In this document: positions 23,378 to 34,559 of the stretch, in pieces
Position numbering within the stretch: the stretch's first letter is position 1
Layout: each line of letters opens with the position of its first letter
Translations under genes and position numbers: made by a program
The notes under the pieces: generated by a model
What the model was told of the DNA's origin: nothing
The model's database searches: none
The model's input: only the letters and a program-made list of their open reading frames with translations
DNA from: Siphonodentalium dalli
Taxonomy: Eukaryota > Mollusca > Scaphopoda > Gadilida > Siphonodentaliidae
DNA: 64,000 bases
Reading direction: 5' to 3'
Assembly: GCA_032622095.1 (NCBI GenBank)
Contig: CP136063.1
Location: 14,177,814-14,241,813 of the forward strand

Positions 23378-23560
23378 GGATTTTCAAAAAATTTCCAGGG
23401 GAAGAACCCCCACCATCATCAGGGGGTTACCCTTCCCAAACATTCCTCCGATCAGGCCTTCAGGTTATGCCTTCGGCATATCATTGCCCAAAAACAGGTG
23501 TCCCCAAAAAATACCTAGATCCTTCACTGAATGCGGAGAAGGTGGTGTTGTGAACCCATC
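23378..23560 (+). repeat. Dispersed repeat fragment ('CCAGGGGAAGAACCCCCACC')
   Basis: Block containing CAGGCCTTCAGGTTATGCC, TTCGGCATATCATTGCCC and AACAGGTGTCCCC. It resembles a common bivalve interspersed repeat of 'GGACCCCCA..AGGCCTTCGGCT' type. Open frames across it are not protein-coding. Confidence 0.5.
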
Positions 23561-24068
23561 CTTAAGAGACCGGTACAAGACGGTCACTCCAATATGTGTA
23601 CAGTGCAGTGGTGCTGGACTGACTCCAGTTGTCGCCAGACCATATAGGAAATATTATAGGATAATAAAAGACTATCTTAGTATATAGACTAGTATCTATG
23701 TAAATATTAAAGCATATGTAAGATTGAATTGGAGTGTCTAGTTCCTTTGTCATCTGGGTTAACCTGATTGGGGCTAAGAAGTGCATAGTTTGGGTTATTG
23801 ACAAGTATTATACAGTTATTTTTAAAGATATTGAAAAAAAAAAGTTAAAAAAAAAAGTTGAGCCTACCTACCTACCCTAATTTTGTTTAGCTCGTTAGCG
23901 GAAACAAAGGTATTATTTGTTTAGGCCTAAGTAAGGAACAATATCTACAATATCTACGTCACATTATTTGAAGTTAAAATTCTGCTTATTAACTATCAAC
24001 TAATTATATTACATGCCACAAAATATGTAAAAAAAAATGGACTTTCTCACGTCGTGTAATAAAAATAT

Positions 24069-24098
24069 CTGTATTCAACATAATTATGTTGAATACAG
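24069..24098. repeat. Perfect 30-bp palindrome
   Basis: CTGTATTCAACATAA followed directly by its exact inverse. It lies in Helentron intron 19. Confidence 0.85.
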
Positions 24099-24411
24099 GA
24101 TGTTTGACGTCATGATGTCAGAATGGTGTTGAATTCAATGAATTGTCCAGTTTAAGTGCTGTTTTTTTTTGGAAGATATTGCGTTTCCTGATGCTGTTTA
24201 ATGATGCAATTTATAGTTCTAATGATGCATGTAATAAATACAGAACGTCACGCATTTGATATGTGAATGTTAATTGCACTTGATCAATATTGGGCAAAGC
24301 ATTATTGAACTGATGTGGCTTCTCGTTCAATATTATCCTTCCGCCAAAATTGATCTTGTGCAATAAAATTTTTCAGATCAAACGCGCATGAAATTCTGTC
24401 TATTTATTTAC

Positions 24412-24715
24412 CTTGAACTTTATGGATGGTCAACGCCCAAGCCAAAGTCAATGGAAACTGGACTCGGGTTGTTGAAGCAGTGCGACGCTGACCATGTGGG
24501 ATTGTCGATTCATGTCTCTTGATTGGTACAGCATTGGGAAACCTTTCCTTGTATGGGCTTGTCAGTTTCGCATTCTCTCCAACGTTGTTGTCTTCAAAGT
24601 TGACAAGAATCGCAACAATTTCTTGCTTCACCTGATCGACATCAAGGTAGACAACGTGACCCCGGGCACCATTGACTAGTCCGTCAGAGACATCACAATT
24701 GACGGTTAGCATAAC
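24412..24715 (-). CDS. Helentron exon 19: helicase motifs IV-V
   Basis: Starts VMLTVNCDVSDGLVNGARG and ends FPLTLAWALTIHKVQG, the conserved PIF1/Helitron helicase motifs. It is bounded by ATTACAG and AAG|GTAAAT and is intact. It ends phase 1 and joins exon 20 inside the 'KVQGLT' motif. Confidence 0.93.
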
Positions 24716-25477
24716 CTGTAATAAGACAGCGATAAATTATACACTATTATTGAAATTTTACTATCTGTGACTGAGATTATGTCATAAAAGATTAAAAGTG
24801 CTGTTGATATTAACATACAGATAAAAAAAAGTTATATCAATAATGTAAATAACATGGTGATGAAAGTCCCTCTTCATGGCCATATTTTTCATATTTCATC
24901 TTACTATGTATTATATAAATAATCGAACAAATTTGATTTTACTAAATAGTGATGTAAATAGCTTATAAAGGGCGTCCCCTTTTATAAGAAAACTGAGACA
25001 ATAAATAATATGATTTATAGTTTAGGCAACATGATCTATCTGGGTGCAGGATGTTTCGGCACTTGGTTGTTTCGGCCCAGGTACTTGGACTTTTCGGCAC
25101 TTCATCAGAGACATTTCGGCACTTATTTGATTTTCTTTTCATATATAATATTTGATGTTGCATTTATATTCGCCGTTTTTTATAATTGGGTATAGTACAT
25201 ACTAAAGCGTGTTTACACAGTCAAATAGATGCAACATTGAATGCAGATGTTCATCGTATGTTATTACAAACAATGGTGGTTCCGTTTGATGTGGTTCCCG
25301 TTTGATGTTCCATCAGAACACCTATTTAAACCTGACATTTACATCTCGGCGGCATATCGGCTGGCGTGTTTTCACAATCCCATCTATAAAGGGGCAAAGT
25401 AAGTTTTGCAACTTGTCCCCAATCCCTTTTGTATTATTCGATATACAAATAAAATATATTTAAAGAAAAAAAGAACC

Positions 25478-25684
25478 ATGTCTTCTGAAGATAGTGCTAT
25501 CTGCATCGACTGTTCCTCAGAAATCGTCGGCCGCCAACAAAGTGTGCAATTTAATTCTTGTAGTAGATGGCAGCATCGAACATGCAGCAGCAGAATTTCC
25601 CAATCTGAATACCGACAGGCCAAGAGACAACAAACGCCAATCACATTTACTTGTTCGTCATGCCCCAACCTGGTATATATATAA
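25478..25684 (+). CDS. PHD-finger-like exon, antisense in Helentron intron 18
   Basis: The ATG at 25,478 (A at -3) begins MSSEDSAICIDC. It continues with FNSCSRWQHRTCSSRIS, a QSEYRQAK segment and FTCSSC, the pattern of the PHD-like zinc finger found at the start of many mollusc MULE/FLYWCH-type transposase-derived proteins. The zinc ligand normally just before 'NSC' is Phe (QFNSC), so one Cys appears lost. The frame either stops at 25,684 or is spliced at CCTG|GTATAT (25,672/25,673). AATAAAG near 25,783 is a possible poly(A) signal. The rest of the protein is not visible downstream. Confidence 0.5.
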   Translation: MSSEDSAICIDCSSEIVGRQQSVQFNSCSRWQHRTCSSRISQSEYRQAKRQQTPITFTCSSCPNLVYI

Positions 25685-26097
25685 TTTTTTGTTTCTAATA
25701 TCAATCCTTTGCTTTGTATATGTTCACCATCGTTTATTGTTTATTTTTGTTATCATGTTACATGTTTTATCATATTTTATTGAAATAAAGAATAAAAATT
25801 AGCAAAAACCCAAACGTCCAGGTGCCGAACGCAAACCCCAGGATCATTGGTTGGTATTTATGTCTTCCCACATATTTTTAAACACAAAACCACATATTTT
25901 AAAAAATCATGTCACAAAGAGGTTCTGGCGCTTTAAAGTGCCAAACATTTATATGGGCTTTGTTTGTTAAATTTACTAATAATTCGCATAACTCACAATC
26001 AAGTAATTTTTGTCATTTCCTTTTTGATAAAGCAAATAACAGGTGATTTATTTAGTGATTTATTTAGGCTACTAAATTTCTATCTAAATGATCTTAC

Positions 26098-27191
26098 CTT
26101 TGCACCAACAGATATCTTGAGAATGCTCCACAACCCACCACTTTCAGACAGCTTTTCAGGACGGTCGGTAATGTTGAGGAGACTGGTTTCGATATCTTTG
26201 GATCGGTCATATGCATGCATCTCATGGATGTGATTTTTCAGAGAAGCAAGTTGTTCCTGATTATGCCTGTCCACTTCAGAGTTCTCACAGAAGACATGCA
26301 ACGCATCCTTCGGATAATCGGTCCGCTGTCTCTGCTTCAGAATGTTGGCATCGTCATCTGTAATTCCACCTTCTCTCACACGATCCAGCAGCTCTGCAAA
26401 GGTCTTGTCATCCTTCTGTCTCATGATCTCGTCCAGTTCTAGCATTTGAAACAGACTCCATCCATTTCCACTGGCGTTGATATTTGCCATATTGTTAGTC
26501 ATTGGCATGAAGATGTGCCGTTGCTTTACAGGTGCAAGCTGGAACAAATCGCCCACAGCTAGCACTGAAACACCACCAAATGGAGCAGAGGATCCCTTGA
26601 TTTCACTCAAGCGTCGATTGACATGGTAGAATGTATCTGTTCCAGCCATGGAGACCTCGTCAAGAATGAGCAGATGGAGATTTCGTAGCATATTGTCTAA
26701 CCGGGCCAGCTTCGCGGAGCAAGTGATAAATAGTCTGTGCCAAATTTCTGTGGAGTTAAACAGAAAGCGGAGTGAATGGTCATCCCACTAACATTGTAGG
26801 CGGCGACACCAGTGGGTGCAGTGATCATCGATGTCGCATCTCCAGGATCGATACCAGGAACCAGCTTCAGCAATCGCAGTGTGTCGTGTTGAATGAGCTT
26901 GATGACATGACTCTTGCCAACCCCTCCAGATCCACTAAGGAATGTGTAGTATGGTTTCGGTTGATGTCCTTGCTTCAGGCGAATAACGGTCTCCTTACAC
27001 CATTTTCTGTGGACTTCTAACATCATTCTCTGCTTGCTGTTTAGAGTACGCATCATTTGGCAGTAATGCTGATGAGACAGGACATGCTTCTCTGTCTCTA
27101 TGGTGTATAAGAGAGATGAGCGTGCTTGTCTGTCTCCTGCAATCAGTCTGGCGTTGTCATCCAAGTCCTCCTGCTCAATATTCCGTTCAAC
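26098..27191 (-). CDS. Helentron exon 18: PIF1-type helicase core with a frameshift
   Basis: Encodes the SF1B helicase N-terminal half: Walker A GSGGVGKSH (about 26,905-26,935), TAPTGVAAYNVSGMTIHSAF, Walker B ILDEVSMAG (about 26,643-26,668) and GDLFQLAPV. Between motif Ia and Walker B the frame shifts near 26,711-26,720; a one-base loss restores both phase and the KLARLDNMLRNLHLLILDE reading. Acceptor CTATTCCAG, donor AAAG|GTAAG. Confidence 0.93.
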
Positions 27192-27650
27192 CTGGAATAG
27201 CCAGATATAAAAAACAATTATTCAGCATGTTCCGGTTCTGGAATATATCAATCACAAAAAATCTGTTGCATCAATTAATTCATGGGCTTCCACACATGCA
27301 TATATGTAACTATATGCATGAATAATCCATCAGATTTACTTCAGTATACAGTATACTTTTCCACTGTTTCAATATAGGGATGTATATCATGGTATGATGT
27401 TCATGATATGTCCTTATTTAGGTTGTTAACTTGTTAGTATGCGTATGTTTTATGTTTGTTTTAACGATAAATGTAATGCTCTGTACGTAATACCTCTTGG
27501 GGGCCCATATGTTAATTGGTCAATAAATTTCTATTCTATTTATCATAAAAATTCTTATATGCAGATATATATATGACCAAATGACAAAAATGAGCAATGA
27601 CCAGTTTTGAATTAATTGTTACATCAACTTAATGTAATAGTTGTTCATAC

Positions 27651-28142
27651 CTGATGGCCCTGTTGTTCCTGATCAATGCGTTCCTCCTCTGCGCCCGGGG
27701 CAACCGCAGCCCATGCGTGCTCTGGGGGACCATGCGCTTCCAAATCAGTGAGGGCCTGGTCGATCTGGTCACCATTTACGGTATATTTCATCTCGTTCCT
27801 ACTGATGACCTCGCTGTGCTGTTGAAAACTATTGACGAAGCTCCCATGGTGTCCAATGAGGTCAACATCTTCGTCCCTCCAGGGAAGGTACAACATCAGC
27901 TGCGATCTACAGTAACCCTCGGGATCCTTCGTCCTACTTTTCTTGTGGAAACGCAGAATGGCCTCTTTTCGACGCTTATACATTCGTCCGAGTCCATTTT
28001 AAGCACAATTTCGGATTCGCTGACCTCTTCACTGTCGCTCCCACTTCCGTCCTCATCAGTGTTGACATGAACCTTTGGTTGGTAGTTTGCAGCAAATTCT
28101 GTAAGGCAAAGATCACCCAGCATGTCTGGTCTTGCAGCATAC
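27651..28142 (-). CDS. Helentron exon 17: linker with a frameshift
   Basis: Begins YAARPDMLGDLCLTEFAANY, then an acidic stretch. At about 27,980-28,000 the frame must change to continue as RRKEAILRFHKKS and QLMLYLPWRDED, a conserved Helitron block. The exon length is one base short of keeping phase, consistent with a single-base loss. It ends GHQ| at CAG|GTATG. Confidence 0.88.
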
Positions 28143-28405
28143 CTAAAAAAATAATAAAATCAGAATAATTTATTTTACAATTCATGTGAATTTATGCCTC
28201 GCGGATGAGGGGTGTATCGACTTAAGTCACTTCCGGTTAATTTTGCAGTGTCCTGTTTGCCATATATATATATAACATCCATAAATTATTCATATATTAT
28301 ATCTTTTTTATATATAGTTATCATGTAGAGTATGTTCTAAAGTTTAATATTTAAAAGTATAAACTATGAACACATAAAATTTGTTAAATAAAAGTATGAT
28401 ATAAT

Positions 28406-28980
28406 TAGGAGATAAACATACCCTGTTTTGTACATTCTGGGATTCGAGCATGAAAACAGTTCACAAACTGTTTTCATGCTCGAATCCCAGAATGTACAAC
28501 GAAAGAGGGTACGTTTATCTCCATTGTAATTCAATCTAGCAAGGAATTTGCAAAAAAAACTGTACAAAAAGTATCATTTAGTCATTTTCATGACACGAAT
28601 CGAGACTTTCATTTCGCTGTTGTAACCGTGCACAAATCATTGGGTTTGTTCATTGCGTTACTCGGAACACTGCTCCGTAACCATTTCCTGTGGGGCGGTT
28701 TGACTCGTTTCGCTACTCCGTTCTGCGCCGATCAAATTGTACCGTGCCACATTCAGATTTGATGCACGCTGAAGCGGCCGATGAACGGTATCTATACTAG
28801 TATAGACAACAATGCGCGGGTGTGCTCGTTTCGCTACTCGTTCTGCGCCGATGAAATTTGACCGTGCTACATTCAGATTTGATGCACGCTGAAGCGGCCG
28901 ATGTCGGTGAATCGAAAACGAAAGTTAGCCGCTCTCGGTCAATCAGAATGCTTGACAAATACTCAATTGAATTACAATAG
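28406..28980. repeat. Foldback family H, copy 1 (Helentron intron 16)
   Basis: Opens with a hairpin (AGGAGATAAACATACC .. GAAAACAGTTCACAAACTG .. GGGTACGTTTATCTCC). A body follows between TTGTAATTCAATCTAGC and TCAATTGAATTACAAT, which are inverted ends. The body has a direct repeat (ACATTCAGATTTGATGCACG twice). Other copies are at 41.0, 43.4, 44.9 and 46.7 kb. Confidence 0.8.
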
Positions 28981-29100
28981 TTGTTAATAAGAAGATTATT
29001 TCCCATGATGACATCATCTATAAGAACTGATTTGTACAGGGATGGATACAATTATCCCTGCCTTTAATAGGGCTTAAATTATGCCAATAAAAAGTATACA

Positions 29101-29951
29101 GAGGTAATAAGGGGAGGGCTGGGACCCTATAGAGGTAATAAGGGGAGGTAATAAGGGGAGGGCTGGGACCATATAGAGGTAATAAGGGGAGGGCTGGGAC
29201 CATATAGAGGTAATAAGGGGAGGGCTGGGACCATATAGAGGTAATAAGGGGAGGGCTGGGACCCTATAGAGGTAATAAGGGGAGGTAATAAGGGGAGGGG
29301 TGGGACCCTATAGAGGTAATAAGGAGTGTAATAAGGGGAGGGCTTGGACCATATAGAGGTAATAAGGGGAGGGCTGGGACCATATAGAGGTAATAAGGGG
29401 AGGGCTGGGACCATATAGAGGTAATAAGGGGAGGGCTGGGACCCTATAGAGGTAATAAGGGGAGGGCTTGGACCCTATAGAGGTAATATGGGGTGTAATA
29501 AGGGGAGGGCTGGGACCCTATAGAGGTAATAAGGGGAGGGCTGGGACCCTATAGAGGTAATAAGGGGAGGTAATAAGGGGAGGGCTGGGACCCTATAGAG
29601 GAAATAAGGGGTGTAATAAGGGGAGGGCTGGGACCATATATAGGTAATAAGCTGAGGGCTGGGACCCTATAGAGGTAATAAGGGGAGGGCTGGGACCCTA
29701 TAGAGGTAATAAGGGGAGGGCTGGGACCATATAGAGGTAATAAGGGGAGGGCTGGGACCATATATAGGTAATACGCTGAGGGCTGGGACCCTATAGAGGT
29801 AATAAGGGGAGGGCTGGGACCCTATAGAGGTAATAAGGGGAGGGATGGGACCATATAGAGGTAATAAGGGGAGGGCTGGGACCCTATAGAGGTAATAAGG
29901 GGTGTAATAAGGGGAGGGCTGGGACCCTATAGAGGTAATAAGGGGAGGGCG
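29101..29951. repeat. 31-bp minisatellite (Helentron intron 16)
   Basis: About 27 direct copies of TAATAAGGGGAGGGCTGGGA plus CCCTATAGAGG, with point variants (CCATATAGAGG) and inserted half units (GAGGTAATAAGGGG). The plus strand is G-rich with runs GGGG-A-GGG-CT-GGG. Open frames here are repeat-derived. Confidence 0.95.
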
Positions 29952-30050
29952 CGGCCAATACAAAAATATCTTTTCCCCCATATATTCACAATTCAGATAT
30001 TAATTTTTTGGACAAAATTAACCAAATTAATATAAAACAAATTAATATAC

Positions 30051-30206
30051 CTCTCAATTATGTTACAACAGAAGATGTCATCACTATCCTCTGGGAGATC
30101 TCGTATCACACTCATGGGCTTCATCATGGACACTCGAGATTCTTTGGGATCTGAGTTCACGAAAATAACCTTGCTGCTCATCTGCTTTAGAGGGATGGAC
30201 AACAAC
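30051..30206 (-). CDS. Helentron exon 16: Rep-helicase linker
   Basis: Encodes LLSIPLKQMSSKVIFVNSDP and ends NIIER, bounded by TTTCAG and AG|GTATATT. The 'YRLL..PL...S..V.FVN' and 'ERYAARP' junction sequences are standard Helitron landmarks between Rep and helicase. Confidence 0.9.
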
Positions 30207-30642
30207 CTGAAATTGAATGTATAATTGTTCTTTAAATAATGGACATAATGCTTAACTGCTAACTTTTAATTTGGTGATACGTTAGTATTAACAAAACATT
30301 TATTCAAATAGAATAAATTTGCAAGCGTGTGTCTCGGACATGAGTATTTCAAAGGACTAAGACTAAAACTTATATAGACATAACGTATTACAGTCTGTAT
30401 TTATTACACATCCCATACTTCTTGGCATTCATTGGTTGAGTTGAATATAGTTCCTAATAAATAGTTCCAGCTTGTATTTCACACATGTTGAATACAAAAT
30501 ATTTTATTCGATGCCTGAATTTAATTGAATAAGTGAGATTCTTATGCAACGGATGCATAATAAATGCGTTTTATATATGTGCATTTCCGAAAACATATCC
30601 TTGTCTGTTATAATGGTCTAAATAGTGATTGACTATGTTTAC

Positions 30643-31349
30643 CTGTATGATGCCTCTTGTGCTGAAACCTCCCTTTTATTTAAGAAGGTGGTCTTGATAT
30701 TCTGGAGCTGTTTCTTCATCTCCATTCCTCTGGACTCTATGGAAGTTTTTAGAAGTTCCCCCATTTCCTTTTCCGACTTCATCATGTATGATGCTACGTA
30801 CATCACACAGGCATAGGCGTCCGTGATGAACTGGATGTCCATGTTAGCCCTCCACGCACGGAGAATGTCTGGATTGTAATTATTTATCCATTGTTCGCAA
30901 GGTTTTCTTTTCAGTACGACAGTGTGACCACGTTTTGATGTCCCAACTGCATTCACATAGTCATCCATGTTGACCCCGGCTGTTTGTAGAACATCTTCCA
31001 CGGATAACTCTTCAGTAACCTGCAGTGTAGAGATTGAATCGTTGACCTTCTTCAGTATGTTCTGCGCCCTGGTTACATCCTCTGGAGATTTAGGATCTGC
31101 GAAAAGAGTGGAATTGCTAGCAGGTTTTGGGAAGCTGAAGCGACATCCTTTGTTCTTCTTGCAGGCAGCAGAATGAACATGCGTTTGAAGCTTCTTCACC
31201 AGCTCACGGAGTTCGGGGTCAGATTCCGGCGGCAACTGACAAGAGACCATGCTGTTGATGAATGCCACAATGGTTTCTCTGTCTTCTCTTCCAAGTTTCG
31301 GGGCATCCTTCGTCCAGATGACAGTATGAGCATGAGGAGAACCTCTGGC
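30643..31349 (-). CDS. Helentron exon 15: HUH Rep nuclease
   Basis: Starts [12 protein letters not shown], the HUH metal-binding motif (two His around 31,325-31,340). Further on it has [15 protein letters not shown] at about 30,778-30,805, the two-tyrosine catalytic motif YxxxYxxK of Helitron Rep. These residues nick DNA and form the covalent 5' link. The exon ends EASY plus two bases at AG|GTAAAC, matching the conserved 'EA.YRLL' junction with exon 16. No lesion is seen in this exon. Confidence 0.95.
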
Positions 31350-32185
31350 CTGCAAAAATCACAAAAAAGTGTTGTTTATTTCTTCACAATGAACAGTGCA
31401 ACATGATTATGCCAGAAAGCAACATTAAACCCTTTCTACACCATAACCAGCAGAAAAAATAATTAGAACGAAACAGAGATTTAGCCAGTAATTGAAAACT
31501 GGTCCGCCGTCGTAATGGCGACAGTTATACCAGTATCATATCATATGGTACAGAAATACCATCAGGGTGAAAGTATCAGTACTATAGTATGTGTATGTTT
31601 ACTTAATATTGCCTCTCCATAAAGGATTATTTATCACACTAAATGTCCTGAGTGACATTCATCCACTAATCAGTCAGACACTATACAGCCCTCATAATTG
31701 GCTACAGCAATCAGCAATGCCGAAGCCATTTGCTGAAGCAAACTATCGCCATATTAGTGGTTGCCGTAGCATTCGCGAAGCCAAACAATTTGAATTATGA
31801 GGGCTGACTATATAATATACATAACATTAAATATTGGCAAAAAAAATGTTTTTTTAATTTTGGTGGTCCAAAGCCCTGGTAACTGGTAACAGGCCTTCCA
31901 AATGACATTCGGATGGCCCTCTGGCTAACCCTATGGAATGAAATATACTTAAATTTCATCTATATTTGTTGTTTAAACTCTGATGAAAATAAGTTGTACC
32001 ATATTGAATTGCCTTTCATAAAATGGTTGATGAAAATATTTTAGAATATGCTTCACAATTACAATGAAATTATTTTTGAAAGCTGAATACTGTCACTTCT
32101 AGTTCGAATTGACCATAAACATATATGTTCATTTATGGCTCACACTCAGTTGGCAAGGAATTAGAATATGGTAAATTATATTTAC

Positions 32186-33649
32186 CTGAAATTCAATTCG
32201 AACAACAATCTCAAGCACCTCTGACAGCGGACCCAATTTGCTCTTGATGATCGTTTTCATGAATAGCTCAAGTCTGTGCTGAAAATGGCGAGCAGCAGTA
32301 ATTGGGTTTTTGCGAAGCCAAGCACTTCTCTGCTCAAAGTCCATTTGAAGAATGGCTTCTTCGGTAAGCTCCACCCCATGCTGCTTAGCAATGATCTGGA
32401 TGACGTCTGGCCATTGCAGATCAGCGGCAGAGAGGGTTAAGAATACTGATGGTATATCCTTCTGTCGGAGATAGGCCAAGAGGTCATATAGAGTTCCTGC
32501 CCAGAAAACTGGTGATCCCCGTATATTCTTCAGGAACTTGTATGCCTTGTCACTGCGCATCAGCTTCTGCAGATTTCCTGGTTGCCTGACGAAACCCGCA
32601 TTTATCTGTGCCCCGGGATTTGTTCGACCGCGTGTCTGTCTCAGCATGATGTTGGCGCTATCGGCAACTTGCTTGCTCTCAATGTTGTATTGCGACGCCA
32701 ACAAGTACTCAATATCCTGCGCAAACCGAGGATCAACATTGAGAAGTCGCTGATTGAAATAACGTCTATGGGTTATCCTGGTAGGTCGATCAGCTGTAAA
32801 CCCACCTGTTCCCTCTGGATAGTGGTTGGGATAGGCGAGTTCCTCAAAGTGATCCTCCCGGAAGATGTCTTCTGGTTTTTCACCCTCACCAGGAGCTAAT
32901 GTGTACACATTCCCTTCATGGGTTTCTGGTTGAAGGCAGGAGTCATACTGCAGGCCCCTTAGACCAGTGTCGACTACATCATCATCAACATCCATTCCAT
33001 CTGCTTATGTACTGGTGCTGGCTGGATAGTGGTTGGGATAGGCGAGTTCCTCAAAGTGATCCTCCCGGAAGATGTCTTCTGGTTTTTCACCCTCACCAGG
33101 AGCTAATGTGTACACATTCCCTTCATGGGTTTCTGGTTGAAGGCAGGAGTCATGCTGCAGGCCCCTTAGACCAGTGTCGACTACATCATCATCAACGTCC
33201 ATTCCATCTGCTTCTGTACTGGTACTGGCAGTACGATTGGAAGCTGCAGGCTGTTCAGGTTGGAGAAATGTGTAGTGGTACTGGCCTATCAACCCCAGCA
33301 TCACCGTTGTTCTGTATATTCCATTTTTAGGTATTATCGATGTCGGTTCTGCATTCGGAATTCCTGTTGTAATGATGAGAATCTTAATGCGTAACATCTC
33401 ACTCAGGCCTTGTACAGCAACATGATCCCCCCAGTCATTTTGGCGAACACCAGAAAGGAAATCGTTCCAGGAAGATGCACACACAAAGTCCATGTATAGC
33501 TGGCTGTGGACTTCCAGGAAAGTAGCCAATTTCTCGCGCATGTCTCTGATGGACGATATGCTCTGGATGACTTCTTTAGATGAAGAATGTTCCAAGAAGG
33601 CGATGACGGCAGAGTATAGGCAGTGTCCATCTCTTGGAACGTTGACAAC
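32186..33649 (-). CDS. Helentron exon 14: OTU protease and Helitron N-terminal domain, with in-frame stop
   Basis: A 488-codon exon. It opens with the OTU catalytic-cysteine box DGHCLYSA (about 33,606-33,632), then NDWGDHVAVQGLSEML (about 33,400) and the histidine box LIGQYHYTFL (about 33,265), so all parts of an OTU cysteine protease are present. An acidic linker containing a 69-residue exact-period duplication follows. Then comes the Helitron N-terminal domain with FEELAYPNHYPEGTGGF and SVFLTLSAADLQWPDVIQII. Codon 33,005-33,007 is TAA where the sister duplicate has GAA. The exon ends EFQ|, phase 0, joining ARGSPHAH of the next exon. Confidence 0.92.
32817..33230 (-). repeat. 207-bp in-frame tandem duplication inside exon 14
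   Basis: Copies at 32,817-33,023 and 33,024-33,230 differ at about five bases. Each encodes 69 residues from the acidic linker through FREDHFEELAYPNHYP. The period is an exact multiple of three, so the frame is kept. The stop codon lies only in the lower-coordinate copy. Confidence 0.95.
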
Positions 33650-34559
33650 CTAAATAAAATGATAGAGATGGTTAAGTTTATTAAATAATAAAGGATAATT
33701 TCAGTTTGATTAATTTGATTCACAACGAATTGAAGACGAGTCATGAATAAAATTAATCAAATGAGTTTCATAAAATAAGATATACACCAAATATAACGAG
33801 TGGTACATTCTGTATATCACATCAAAAATAACTTATTTGATCTCATTAGAAAACAGATTACTGTATAAGAAGTCTTGTCTGTATAAGAGAAATATCCTGG
33901 GTCAAAACTAAACCGCAAATCATATAACTGACGACGGCGATGGGTTAAATATAGTTCCACAATTTGCGGTGTACCAATGTTAGGTGAATTTTTATCTAAT
34001 GCATTCAAAATTGTTGTCATTACAACAATGGATAACAATACTACATGGTTGAATTTCATGTTGAAAAATATAATTGTATATCTGATATGTTGGCGTATGG
34101 ATTTCCTCATTTGCATTTAGGTTAGTGATAATTCGCTATTAATAATATCAAGAAACGTAACATGGCTTTTTAAAGCAATGTGAGCTGATCAAACCCCCAC
34201 TAAATTTGTTTCCCCTTTATAAAGATTATTTAAGTACTAGTACAAAGAACCCCATACCACCCCCGTCTAAACGCATATATCGTCAATTATCAGCATTGGT
34301 TAGTTATTATTTTATGGCTTCAAACTTATCTTTAAGGACCCCAAAGATAAGCTAATGTTCTGCAATGTCATAACCGTTTAAGGATACGTTCCCCGTTCAA
34401 TCGCATGTGTTTCACCATAAACACGTCATCATTTGTATAGGATATAAATTTGAAGCTGATTATAAACACTATATGAAAGTGTCAATGACACTGTAGCTCA
34501 ACTTTGTAAAGAAGGTAATTTTTTGTGATGAGCAATGAATAGAGAGGTTAATAAGGAGT

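Noticed and set aside
29101-29951. CRISPR-like regular direct repeats
   Set aside because: Units are contiguous with no unique spacers, and the DNA is eukaryotic.
29018-29981. Several PLLPLYGPSPPLITS-like proline-rich frames
   Set aside because: They are translations of the 31-bp minisatellite inside a Helentron intron.
32538-33330. Plus-strand frames opposite exon 14
   Set aside because: They mirror the Helentron coding strand and its 207-bp duplication; the minus strand carries the recognisable OTU and Helitron domains.
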